Source: Yarrowia lipolytica (lineage: Eukaryota > Ascomycota > Dipodascomycetes > Dipodascales). Taken from it: 64,000 bases of DNA. The notes beneath the pieces are model-generated. The model worked only from the letters and a program-made list of their open reading frames with translations. It made no database searches and had not been told where the DNA came from. A program made the translations under genes and the position numbers. The stretch spans positions 4,134,535 to 4,198,534 of the forward strand of contig NC_090774.1 of assembly GCF_001761485.1 (NCBI RefSeq). Direction: 5' to 3'. Positions 22,419-33,306 of this stretch are shown here, one piece after another. Every line of letters begins with the position of its first letter. Within the stretch, counting starts at the first letter, position 1.

Positions 22419-25400
22419 GTGTGTCTGTATAACCTGGGTCGTCTGTGGCGTTGATCTCAGTTTTGTAGCCGGTAAAGGTGGACGTAGCAGAGCTGAAACA
22501 GTTATCTACACAGTCCTAGCGTGACCTCTAGCGTGACCTCTTTATCTAATTTCTGGAGGGGGGAAAATTACGCTAAGTTTAACCGTTACCGGTGTTATGC
22601 ATGTTGGTATCCAGTCGGTGCACCCACGTGGGGTTATGTTAAGATTATACGTTGCAACCAGAGATGGAACCACCGGTGTAGATATAAGGGCAGCAACCCA
22701 GTGGGACTGGCGCTGACGGGCTCAGATGTCACCCCAACCGCGCCCTCTCGCCACTACTTGTACATCGCTCTAGCTCTACTTGTTCAATGCACATGACGCT
22801 TGGTATGGGCACATACAGCAATGACGTAATACGATGTACCTACATAATTATTTGGAGGAAATTCAACTCCCGATTGGGAAGTTCATTCTTGCCTCCAATC
22901 AGCCAGGCACCATCAAAACAACGCAAAAGTGTCTACATACAGTATCGCACAAGTAGTGAGTCAGATATACATCCTTATCTGGCCAGAAACAGATAAATAC
23001 TACTTGTAGATCTATGTACGAACATAACCACCAACACCAAGGTTATAAAATACGGACTATAGGTCTGGTGTGCAACAGACTTGAGTGTGAAACTTTCCCG
23101 CCCAACTCTACAGTGAGGCGGGAGCCGCCGCCTTCTAGAATAATTACTGCTGCTCTCTCTTGGGACTGCCCCTCGTGAGACACCAGCTGCCTAAGCTACG
23201 ACAGCCGGACCGAAAATAAATAATTATGGAGGCCCATGCAGGGTATTGCTCTTGTGCGGCTACAGGTTCTTCATAACACTGGACTCCCCCCCAAACAACA
23301 GACAGAGACAAAGCTATGAAAAGTGCCACGCGCTAGTGGGTGTTTTAGACCCAAAATATCCCGGGAAAAATACCTCTGGACGCGTCAAGCTCTCGGGCAA
23401 AGACGGAGGCACAAGGTGTGTGTTTTCTTTTGGCCTTTTTGCATGCTATATACAAGAGCAAGTGGTTCAACATTATTTGCCACAGGACGATACCCGCGCA
23501 CACACTGCTTTTTCTGCTCGTTTGCGTTAATAAATTAAATGCAATATGCGCTCACATGATTCATCCTAAACCAGGGTTTGTCCATCGCCACCCGACAATG
23601 TCTCATACAAACCCTCCAGAGTGGAGATAAAGACAATAGTATTCCTGCGGACAGTACAGTAAGTAGAGTGCAAAGGTGACACAACCAGCATGCTTAATAA
23701 GCGTCTAGACTGACCCGTCATACTTTCATGTCTTATCGGAATATTCCGAGGTTTTTCCGACTTGGGTAGGGGTTTCCGGAAAGGTTCACAAGCACTATTG
23801 GCCGCCTACTGTGATGGACTGTGTGAGATGTTGAAGAGCTTTACGGTCTCCGATATATACTGTACTCTTTACAAGTACAGTAGTCTGAAATAAGATGATG
23901 TACCTGTCGATTGACTCAGAGCCCCGTATACACGTACTGTACAACAGTATTTGAACTTGGAATAACTTGTTCCACGTAAGTTGGAACCATGAACGAGAAT
24001 AGGGGGGTAACAAACAGCCGCTCGTACTACCCGCATTACCTACACGGGTCCGGGCCGTTGCCCATAATATCTACCCCTGGTATTCCTGCTAGCAATTACT
24101 CTACAGGACAGTGAATGTTGGTCGATGTTGCTGACACTGCGCCGCAGTGTCCAACCTCCAATTTCCCGTCCTGCAGTATAAGAACTGACTAAACAGCTAC
24201 TTGTAGTCAGAACAAAGAACTAGAAATCAGTGGTTTTTTTGCTTCATCACATCTACAGTATTGGGGATACTTTGCGTTTGGGAAGACTTCTCTAGCAACT
24301 CCTTCCCCTGGTGATTTTATGTGAAAAGTCTGAACATTTCCACGACATATGAGGACGACAAAAATCGTAGTAAATCGAGGTATTTTTTCTTCTTAACAGA
24401 AATACGAGATGGAGAGTCTTTGAAAAGGAACCGTAGCTTTAAATTTGACCGCCATGCCTTTAGTTCTCTTAGACCAGGGCTACTCCATTGTTTCGTTACA
24501 AGCAGTTGAGACGTTGACAGATGCCAGACTCACTTGCAGAAGCTCACAGAGTGGATCGCGGAAGCTCACAAGGAGGTGCTGTCAAAAACACAATGAATCC
24601 AGACAAGGAGAATCATTTTGTTCATTATGTCAAATCTAACACAAGTGGTCTTGTCCCCTGTGTTATCTGAATTTCCAATATTTTTTAGACTATTTTCAAA
24701 TTACATAGAGCATAATGATATGGAGTAAATTCTGGAGAAGCTGCTAATTACTGTAGTCATTGATACAAGGGCACAAGTACAGTACAGTACGCAAAAGTGA
24801 CAGTTAACAGCTAAATTATTAAGAACATGGCAACAATACCCATTGTCGTGTCTTACTCGAACACTGTACCGCGGTAGACTGCATGTGATTCAACTTCTTA
24901 CCAAAAGGAACAGGCCAAGCTCCATCAGAAACAGTACTTTCGATCATTAACTGATCGCAAAAAAAGCATGGTACTTCGAAAACTTCCGATACGCTCCATC
25001 AGCCTCAGTAAGTCGTGATGTTTACAGCACAGTACATCTCAATTCTGTAGCCGACGCCTCAGACCTTCCCCAACACTTACTAAGCATATCAATATCTAAA
25101 GTCTAGAACCTCCAATATCTATCCAAGTTTCTAAAAAAGGGAATGTGGAGAGTTCCTGAACTTGTCTTTTAGATCAGTCAATACCACATACAGTACTTGT
25201 ACCATGTGGACTCGCACTACTTGTAGAGCGTTAGTGTATTGGTTTGCGGACCGAGTTTTGCCCATAATACCATAACCACCCATTTCATTCCATAGTAGAA
25301 CAGTTATGAGCATGACAGCAGTTGCTAACGGTTGATTTTGCGACTTCTAGATGATATATTATTCAGAATCTGATCTCGTATACCTCGTCTCAACCATCAC

Positions 25401-25565
25401 AGCTGCGTCAGAGATGTGGGGAAGACGGATTCCGGAGACGCTAAGGCACTAAAAAGCAGACTAAAGACCAATCAGTGAGAATAGTAGAGTCGTCCATAGA
25501 GGGTCTTGAAATCATTTCTCTCTTATATACTTTTCGAAATACAAAACTACAAACCCCAACTCTCC
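22419..25565. other. Intergenic, no supported gene except as listed
   Basis: 3.1 kb between the polyphosphatase promoter and the small secreted-protein candidate. AT-rich, with many TACTTGTA and TACAGTA words. Frames of 60-94 codons look random. Confidence 0.5.
22625..22630. promoter_or_regulatory. CACGTG element upstream of the polyphosphatase gene
   Basis: Perfect E-box palindrome about 207 bp before the ATG at 22418. In yeasts CACGTG is bound by Pho4 and also by Cbf1, so phosphate control is only a suggestion. The same hexamer occurs at a dozen other places in the window. Confidence 0.4.
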
Positions 25566-25799
25566 ATGAACCTCCACAGTATCGTCCTCAGCTCTCTGAT
25601 AGCCTCAGCGTGGGCAAGAGATCCGCCGCCGACGCACTCAACAATCAAAGACACTCTGGCGTCATACATCCCATACTATCAGAAGGAGCCACAGACGTGG
25701 ATGCAACAGAAATTGGCCTCTGTAGGAAACACGCACAGCAATGCCCCACGGAGTCAAGGTTCTTTGATTCTCATTATTGTCATTCCCTTGTTTTGGTGA
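25566..25799 (+). CDS. Candidate small secreted or GPI-type protein, 77 aa
   Basis: Not a recognised family. The ATG at 25566 is preferred over an in-frame ATG at 25506 because the product then begins with a clean signal peptide (MNLHSIVLSSLIASAWA), and a TTATATAC box lies about 45 bp upstream with a CCAATC box further up. The mature part is short and hydrophilic (PPPTHSTIKDTLASYIPYYQ, then a Ser/Asn-rich stretch), and it ends with a hydrophobic block LILIIVIPLFW, which could be a GPI-attachment tail or a membrane anchor. It is convergent with MPO1, with stops 134 bp apart. The short length leaves open a chance frame. Confidence 0.45.
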   Translation: MNLHSIVLSSLIASAWARDPPPTHSTIKDTLASYIPYYQKEPQTWMQQKLASVGNTHSNAPRSQGSLILIIVIPLFW

Positions 25800-25932
25800 A
25801 GTCGGAGTGCTGGTAAAGTCCTGAACGCTGGGAGAGTTCTCCCTCTTCCTTTCTCTTGTCGATATTTGGTTCATTCACTACATAGCTTATTACATTCGTT
25901 TTCAATGTGGTAGCCCGTAAGTGTAATCCGGC

Positions 25933-26671
25933 TTACTGTCCCTTGAGCAGCTCGGCTTTTCTGTTAGCAATGATCACGTCCACGTCTCTGAGAACGTCCT
26001 GTCGGAATCCCAGGAACGAGGCAATCTCAAACAGCACAAAGAAGGGTGCCAGAACCAGAGCTTGTCGCAGATTGTCCAGCAGTGCGGGGGCTCGCTTCTC
26101 GTGGGCGCCGTGTCCGTAGAACTGGGCCAGCCAGGAGAACACAAACAGGATGCCGGCCAACATATTGACCGAGCCAGACTCAGGGCCCCAGGTGAGTCGG
26201 GGGAAGTAGGCGCAAGCGGGCAGCAGAATGGAGGCGGCCAGCAGTCCAAAGGGAGGGTCCAGCCGGAGGTACACGTAGTTCATGTAGATGGCTGAAATCA
26301 TACCCCAATTGAGCTGGCTGAGCACCCAAGGGTTTGAGGGCAGAGGAGCACCGATTTTAGAAAGAAATGGTACCACCGAGAGGTTGGTCAGCAGCAGGTA
26401 TGTGGTGAGCAGAATGATGGGCACGCAGATGACATGGATGACCACATTGACGGGGTTGCCTTTGTTAGTTTATATATTTTGTACAGTGTGGTGATTGATA
26501 TTGATTGATGTTGGTTGATGTCGATTGATACTGATTGATGAGTTCTGTTTGTATTCCACTGTGTTCCGACTCGTTTTGCTTGCGCCCCTCCTACTCACTG
26601 TGATAAGCCCGGTAAAAGGCGAGCTGGTTTTTGAGGTCGTAGGCTCCGACCTTGGCGGGTTTGGTCGTCAT
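25933..26671 (-). CDS. MPO1: Mpo1-like (DUF962) fatty-acid alpha-oxidation dioxygenase (spliced, 199 aa)
   Basis: ER membrane enzyme of the DUF962/YGL010W family. Yeast Mpo1 is an iron-dependent dioxygenase that shortens the 2-hydroxy fatty acid made from phytosphingosine. Exon 1 is 26599-26671; the intron is 26460-26598 (139 bp, GTGAGT...CTAACAAAG); exon 2 is 25933-26459. Splicing joins AFYRAYH with SNPVNVVIHVICVPIIL, rebuilding the family's N-terminal YHxNPxNxxIH signature. Further family blocks are WLAQFYGHGAHEKRAPALLD, with the conserved GHGxxEKRxPAL, and ALVLAPFFVLFE. About five hydrophobic helices are seen. Length and order agree with the family. Confidence 0.92.
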
Positions 26672-28229
26672 GGTTGTCTTTGAGTTGTGAGTGAATGCCA
26701 GTGATGTGAATCAAGCAATGCTGGTGTTTAGCTTTGGCCTGCCTGTTCCATATTAATAGCGTCAATTGTAGCGATCATCATGTGGTGTGGGGAATAGAGT
26801 TTGGAAACCCCTCACCCCATATTTTGGGGGGACGATTGGTGAGGTGGCTATCTGCATGTTTTCGTGGAAGCTGTGACTACAGTACTACAAGTAGTAAGCG
26901 GTGTGATCAATTCATTTGGTTGGCTGATATAGTACTCTCATCAAAGTAATCTGGCAGAGATTTTCCAGCGCACGCTACTGGTCAATCGCTCAACCAGGTC
27001 CCGCTGGATACACACATCCTGATTGAGACATCGGCGATAGTCTTAACTCCACCCTCCACCACCCTCTCTGTCAGACCTTTAATTAGCAGCAAATGCCTGG
27101 GTTGAGGAGGGGCTTGTGAGCCTCGGTAGAGACATGCAGTTGAAAAACTGCTCTTGTGGTCGGTGTCATAGACAGAGACGACTCATTGACTAAAGTATGT
27201 ACTGTATGTACAGTAGCGCCTCTTGCAACGCAACTTACTCTTTCCTGTCGGCGGTTCCACTACGAGTACTTGTAGCTACAAGTACTGTGACTATTATAGA
27301 ACATGTCCAGTAATATGGCTACACTTTGGGCTGACACATTTCCCTGCAATAGACTTCCACTGAAAGTCGGCGGGCGTTCTGGACTGAGATTTCCCTCTCA
27401 GATTCTCATATGCAGGAAGCAAGCATTTGCCACCGGCCATTGTAGCAGCTCCAGCCACGTGACTGAGCCTGTTGAAGTCGAAATCCAACAGAAAATCTCA
27501 AACAATTTCCGCTGGAATGGCCCCAGAGCCGAATATTACTGCTATCGAATGCTAGACCGCCTATTTCCAACGCCCCCAATATAGACTTCGATGCACCCCA
27601 CTCAATTTGCGCAGACACGAGACTGGACGTGATTGTTGTTCCTGAAAGAATTAGGCAACGTTATCGAGGTTTGGATTTCGGCGTGGAAATATTTATAACG
27701 ACTCTAGAGAAATGAGCATAGCAGCTGGGATATAGATAACAGAGAGATTATCTATTTAGATACCTGATATACATTTATTTTAAAATTCAGAACTTCTAAT
27801 TAAGAATTTGTGTCAATAATGAGACCGTGAAATAAATCCATCTTCAATTAAAGTTGGTATTTGGGACCGTTTTGGGCGTGTTTTGTGGGGGGTGTTTTGG
27901 GGGCACGCGTCTTACGCATTCCTAACATAGCAGGATCTTGGGTCCAAAGACCCCTTTGACCAGAAAATCCTCACATACTTGTACTCGCAGTTGAATGTGT
28001 ACAATGAGGATGAAACCAAGAATACAAAGTCCCCCAAAACCAACCAGAAACCATCACTCACGCGTCTTGTGATGCATATTATTATGAGAGTGGGTGCCTG
28101 GCATCTGACAAGGAGTGAGAGCTGATTTCGTGTTACAACTTAGGCCCATCTACTATCTAAACACATATATACCCTCTAAAATATAACAAGTCAAACAATA
28201 AATACTTTTATCTATATACAAGGAATCCC
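26672..28229. other. Intergenic between MPO1 and the HSP70 gene
   Basis: 1.56 kb. The MPO1 promoter side is followed by AT-rich DNA and the 3' flank of the HSP70 gene. Frames at 27303-27584 (+) and 27294-27488 (-) overlap each other and lack coding character. Confidence 0.5.
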
Positions 28230-28236
28230 TTAGTCA

Positions 28237-28364
28237 ACCTCCTCAACAGTGGGACCCTCGCCGCCACCAGGAGCGGCTCCAGAACCAGGCATACCTCCTC
28301 ACCTCCTCAACAGTGGGACCCTCGCCGCCACCAGGGGCGGCTCCAGCTCCAGGCATGCCTCCTC
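28237..28364 (-). repeat. 64-bp imperfect tandem duplication at the HSP70 3' end
   Basis: Bases 28237-28300 and 28301-28364 are the same 64-bp unit with four mismatches. On the minus strand each encodes the Gly/Pro-rich tail plus GPTVEEV. Because 64 is not a multiple of three, the two copies lie in different reading frames. Confidence 0.95.
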
Positions 28365-30225
28365 CGGGCATTCCACCGGGAGCACCACCGTCAGCTCCGT
28401 AGAACTTCATAAGGATGGGGTTCGCAATACCCTCGAGCTCCTTCTGCTTATCGGAGTACTCTTCAGTAGCACCGGACTGAGTAGCATCGAGGAACTCAAT
28501 GGTCTCGTTGATGGCCTTCTCAAGCTTCTCACGCTCGGCCTCGTCAACCTTCTCCTTGAACTTCTCCTCGGAGAGAGTGTTCTTGAGAGAGTAGGTGTAA
28601 GACTCGAGGCCGTTCTTGGCGGCAATTCGGGCAGCCTCCTTCTCGTCCTCGTCCTTGTACTTCTCAGCGTCGTTCACCATTCGCTCAATTTCCTCCTTGG
28701 AAAGTCGGCCCTTGTCGTTGGTGATAGTGATTTGCTGAGTCTTACCAGTACCCTTCTCAACAGCGGAGACGTTGAGAATACCGTTGGCATCAACGTCAAA
28801 GGTGACTTCGATCTGAGGAACACCACGAGGAGCGGGGGGAATACCGGACAGCTCAAACTTACCAAGGATGTTGTTATCCTTGGTCTGAGCTCGCTCACCC
28901 TCAAAGACCTGAATCAGAACGCCAGGCTGGTTGTCAGCGTAGGTGGAGAAGGTCTCAGACTTCTTGGTGGGGATAGTCGAGTTTCGGGGGATGAGCTTGG
29001 TCATAACACCGCCAGCAGTCTCGATTCCAAGAGAAAGGGGAGCAACGTCAAGGAGCAGAATATCCTGAGTGGAAGAGGAAGTGTCACCAGAAAGGATGGC
29101 AGCCTGGACGGCAGCACCGTAGGCAACAGCCTCATCAGGGTTGATAGATCGATTCAGCTCTTTTCCGTTGAAGAAGTCAGAAACGAGCTTCTGCACCTTG
29201 GGGATTCGAGTGGAGCCACCAACAAGGACAATCTCGTTGACTGAGGCCTTGTCCATCTTAGCGTCCTTCAGGACCTTCTCAACTGGCTCAAGAGTGCCTC
29301 GGAAGAGATCCTGACAGAGTTCCTCGAATCGGGCTCGAGTGATGGAGGTGTAGAAATCAATACCCTCGTAGAGAGAGTCGATCTCAATGGATGTCTGAGC
29401 GGAAGACGAAAGGGTTCGCTTAGCTCGCTCACAAGCGGTTCGCAGTCGTCGGAGAGCTCGCTGGTTGGTGGAGATGTCCTTCTTGTGCTTTCGCTTGAAC
29501 TCCTGAACAAAGTGGTTCACGAGTCGGTTGTCAAAGTCCTCACCACCGAGATGGGTATCTCCAGCGGTGGCCTTGACCTCAAAGATGCCGTCTTCGATAG
29601 ACAGAAGAGAAACATCAAAAGTTCCTCCTCCAAGATCGAAAATGAGCACGTTTCGCTCGCCAGTCTCCTTCTTATCGAGACCGTAGGCAATGGCGGCAGC
29701 GGTAGGCTCGTTGATAATTCTCTGAACATTCAGACCAGCAATAAGACCTGCGTCCTTGGTGGCCTGTCGCTGAGAATCATTGAAGTATGCGGGAACGGTA
29801 ATGACAGCGTCGTTCACCTTTGTTCCGAGGTATCCCTCAGCAGTTTCTTTCATCTTGGTGAGGATCATGGAAGAGATCTCTTCGGGGGTGAAGACCTTGG
29901 TTTCGCCCTTGAATTCGACCTCGATGTTGGGCTTTCCAGCCTTGTCGATAATCTTGAAGGGGAAGTGCTTGGCGTCATTCTGGACCTCAGGGTCGTCGAA
30001 TTTTCGGCCAATCAGTCGCTTGGCGTCAAAGACTGTGTTTGCAGGGTTCATGGCAGCCTGGTTCTTGGCAGCATCACCAATGAGTCGTTCAGTGTCGGTA
30101 AAGGCCACAAACGAGGGAGTGGTTCTGTTTCCCTGGTCATTGGCGATGATTTCGACTCTGTCATTGGCGAAATGGGCCACACAGGAGTATGTGGTTCCAA
30201 GATCGATTCCTACTGCTTTAGACAT
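28243..30225 (-). CDS. SSA: Cytosolic HSP70 chaperone of the SSA type, with frameshifted C-terminus (660 aa)
   Basis: ATP-driven chaperone. The start is taken at 30225 ([19 protein letters not shown]), the normal SSA start; an ATG 66 bp upstream adds residues foreign to the family. Seen in order: phosphate loop [62 protein letters not shown], then the substrate-binding domain ([15 protein letters not shown]-type block), the helical lid and a Gly/Met/Pro tail. The tail reaches GPTVEEV at residue 642, where Asp and stop are expected, but runs into 18 unrelated residues ([18 protein letters not shown]) because of the 64-bp duplication. A normal EEVD and TAA remain in another frame at 28230-28241. 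Heat-shock elements lie upstream. Confidence 0.93.
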   Translation of the reverse strand: MSKAVGIDLGTTYSCVAHFANDRVEIIANDQGNRTTPSFVAFTDTERLIGDAAKNQAAMNPANTVFDAKRLIGRKFDDPEVQNDAKHFPFKIIDKAGKPNIEVEFKGETKVFTPEEISSMILTKMKETAEGYLGTKVNDAVITVPAYFNDSQRQATKDAGLIAGLNVQRIINEPTAAAIAYGLDKKETGERNVLIFDLGGGTFDVSLLSIEDGIFEVKATAGDTHLGGEDFDNRLVNHFVQEFKRKHKKDISTNQRALRRLRTACERAKRTLSSSAQTSIEIDSLYEGIDFYTSITRARFEELCQDLFRGTLEPVEKVLKDAKMDKASVNEIVLVGGSTRIPKVQKLVSDFFNGKELNRSINPDEAVAYGAAVQAAILSGDTSSSTQDILLLDVAPLSLGIETAGGVMTKLIPRNSTIPTKKSETFSTYADNQPGVLIQVFEGERAQTKDNNILGKFELSGIPPAPRGVPQIEVTFDVDANGILNVSAVEKGTGKTQQITITNDKGRLSKEEIERMVNDAEKYKDEDEKEAARIAAKNGLESYTYSLKNTLSEEKFKEKVDEAEREKLEKAINETIEFLDATQSGATEEYSDKQKELEGIANPILMKFYGADGGAPGGMPGGGMPGAGAAPGGGEGPTVEEVRRYAWFWSRSWWRRGSHC

Positions 30226-30393
30226 GTTGTTGTAATGTGTTTCTTTCGTTTTCTTTTGTGTTTGTGATGGCCTATTTTCTGTGGCAGACACCCCGACTTT
30301 TAATAGTGTCCACGGTTCGTGATCTTTCTCGAAGGTGAGGGAATGTGGGATAAGAGATAATATGGAACCTTAACTTTATCTGTAGAACAACCT

Positions 30394-30456
30394 GGAAACT
30401 TCTGGAAGACTGGAGAAATTCGTTGAAATTCGGGTAAATTCCAGATTATTCTAGAA
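30394..30456 (-). promoter_or_regulatory. Heat-shock element cluster upstream of HSP70
   Basis: Alternating GAA/TTC units: GGAAACTTCTGGAAGA carries three perfect 5-bp units, followed by ATTCGTTGAAATTCG and ATTCTAGAAAA. The cluster lies about 170-230 bp before the ATG. A TATTAAAAG box-like stretch is about 75 bp before the ATG. This fits Hsf1 control. Confidence 0.85.
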
Positions 30457-31862
30457 AAAATTGAAACTGCAAAACTTCAAGTGTATCAACTGTCAGCCAT
30501 GATAAACAACCGGTATAGCAGCCCCTGTGTGGTTTTGTGGCGAGTGTTGAAGACCACTGTGAAAGGTATAGTGTACATGTATACTATAGCTATCGACACC
30601 AAAGAAGGTAACTGGTACCAGTACAAGTAGCAACATCAACAGAACTCCACTCTCTGAGGGTCGAGAGGTTGGAGGACAGGTTGAGATCAGTAGAAAGATA
30701 TGGAGCGAACATTCATCCTAAATGATGAAGAGTGGTCAGATACAGCCTAAGTCTTAGCAGTGTCAAGGACTGATGGTGAGTGGACACCTAGCATAGAATC
30801 GAGAGAGATTACGTATTAATAATTTCATCCAGCATAGATTATAGCGCTACTCACGTAGTACAGTACTGGGTAAATGGTCGTACTTTTCGATACAGTACAG
30901 TCAATGTACATACATCATAACACACCAAACACAAACCTCCCTGTCCTCCTCCTTATCCGAAAGAGACAGATGTTAGGAAGGAAGGTGGAACCTACGGTTC
31001 AGATGGTTCTAAGAAGCCAACAACACAGCTCTGCAGTCTGCTACTGACTCTCACGCCCAATGTTACGGTACATACGTGGGCTCGTGGTGAGCAAGGTTGC
31101 GGAAAGTGCCCAACGGCGGGTCACAGGAGTCCTTGTTTGCACAGTACAGTATGTACAGTATGTACGTACAGGTGTACGGTGATAAAAGAGATTAAGAGAT
31201 TTCAGAGAGGATAAATGAGATCCGATCTAGGGCAGATAGGAAATATTGTTTATTAATTTATATCTTATCATAATTTTTATTTGATTGCAATTGTTTTGTT
31301 TAATTCCTTTCTGATTATATAGACCGTATGGCCCTGCTTGGGTCTTCTCTTTATGAGTTCTCCACCTATTGCTCGATGCAACCGTAGGTAATACCGTCAT
31401 ACCTTGATCGATGCTATGAGAGTTTCAGTAGAGAGCCAAGCACGGCAAAGAGAACTTTTTCATAGTAACGGAGACTCTCTTCCAGGCCCCCTTAGATTCC
31501 ACTCATCGACAAACTCCACTAATGCTTCGTAATGATGTCCACTATTACCCCTCAACTCTGTGTCTATGTAAGGAAGGTCTGTATGTATTATACATCAGTG
31601 ATGGTCCCTGGACGACAGCATTAACTTACATTCCCCTCGTGCACTCCAATTGCCCTGATTTAACCTCCTCCTTCAAGTTCGGTCATTGAGTTGCCTACAG
31701 AGCCCATTACCCCATTACTCGTACTTCTATTATCTTGCTGCAGTCAAGCATATGTTTTCAGGCACTGTCTCAGACGTTGTTCTCCACCCCATCCTTAGCT
31801 GAGGACATCGTATAATAGCTCCTTGGCAACATGTCAGTGATCGATCGTCCCTTTGTGCATGC
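30457..31862. other. Intergenic between the HSP70 promoter and a protease pseudogene
   Basis: 1.4 kb, AT-rich, with many GTACAGTA words (for example 31141-31165). No coding frame of note. The missing N-terminal half of the protease relic could not be found here by eye. Confidence 0.45.
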
Positions 31863-33108
31863 TTTACTACCCACATCTGGGGTGGTATCGGAAACTTTGG
31901 TACAGATACTGTCTCCTAAGCAGGACAGACTCTCAATGACTTCCAGGTCTGGGTTTCAAAGGACAGAATAATGGGCGCCATTGGTATCTTTGGCCAGTCT
32001 GGCTATGATGACCCCACCAGCTCTGTTGTTCAGGGTCTTGCCGACTCTGGAAAGATATCCCGGGCTATCTACTCTCTCAAAGCTGAGAAGCCTATTTGGT
32101 GGCGGAGCAAGGCTACCGAGGGTGTTACCAACAACGTCTACTACGGAGGTTTTGACCGAGCCAAGTATGAGGGCCCCCTGACCACCATCAAATGTGGACA
32201 TCATGGAGGTTACGCCATGCCTCTTGGTGGTCTATCCATCAAGGGAGAGAAGGTCCATACCGCGCGAGACCACCAGAATGTTCTGGACACTGGAGGGGTC
32301 GCTCTCATGCTGCCAGACAGCACCCTCAAGACCCTCTCCGAGAAAAGAGGTGGTAGTGGTGTCTGGGAGTCCCCAGGCTACTTCAAAATTGAGTGTGGCT
32401 CCAAGCCTGAGATCACCTACGAGTTCGGATACACAACGATTGATGTCGACTTGTCTACCTATGTTCGTGCCTCTCCCTACGGAGGCTGACGATTAAAGTG
32501 TGTCAACAATGCTGACGACAACACAGATTCTGCTTAACGGTCCCTCTCTTATCTCCAAGGCTCTGGTGATTTACGATAACACCCGAGATACCATCACCAT
32601 CGTTAAGGCCAAATACACCGACGAGTCTGATGTTGTTGAAATTACTGGTGACATTCCTGGTACCGTCAAGTATGAGGACTGGGTCGCTGGAAAGCCTCTT
32701 GCTGTTGCCTCTTCTGCTCCTGCCTCTTCTAAGACTTCAACCATCCTAGCTTCTTCTTCTTCTTCTTCTTCTTCTTCTGTTGCTCCCAAGAGCTCTTCTG
32801 TTGCCCCTCCTTCTTCTTCTGCAGCTCCTCAGAGCTCTTCTGTGGTCCTCAAGCCCTCTTCTGCAGCCCCCACTACCTCCAAGGCTGCTCCTCAGAGCTC
32901 CACTCTGGTTGTCAAGACCACTTCTATCCAGCCCGAGCCTCAGCTCTCTCCTACTCAGGCCGAGCCCTCTCCTACCCAGCAACAGTGGTGCTCTTGGTTC
33001 GGCACCTTCTGTATCTCTTTTGACTCTTACGAAGCCACTTCATTTATTTTTTTGCTTCTATCTTCAAATATATTATATATTATCTTCAACCAATTCCAAG
33101 TAAAATAG
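31863..33108 (+). pseudogene. Decayed yapsin-like aspartyl protease
   Basis: Three pieces of one pepsin-type protease. From 31863, before an in-frame TAA (31917-31919), the frame gives GGIGNFGTDTVS, the usual G-x-FGTDTV block. The same frame resumes with LNDFQVWVSK, GAIGIFGQSG, VVQGLADSGKISRAIYSL and YYGGFDRAKYEGPL, and carries the second active site as VLDTGGVALMLP (about 32280-32315). It stops at TGA 32487. A shifted frame from about 32500 gives TQILLNGPSLISKALVIYD, the normal C-terminal strand, and then a Ser/Ala/Pro stalk with a TCT microsatellite, as in cell-wall yapsins. The first active-site half is missing. At least one stop and one frameshift make function unlikely. Confidence 0.82.
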
Positions 33109-33306
33109 TACATACTGAGTAACTTGAATGCAACCATAGCTGTTGCTTGATCTTTAAGTGAAAAGAAAAACAAACTGTGACACTGATTGTGATGTCTAAA
33201 GACATGAGTGCTGCCCACGTAGTTGTTGTAGCTACAACCGGAACTGCTTATCGTCAAAGCGTTCATTCATTACATATTTTTAATAGGCCCTGTTAGTGTC
33301 CACAGG

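Noticed and set aside
24321-24639. Overlapping 62- and 64-codon + frames
   Set aside because: AT-rich, no motif, and the frames overlap; considered chance.
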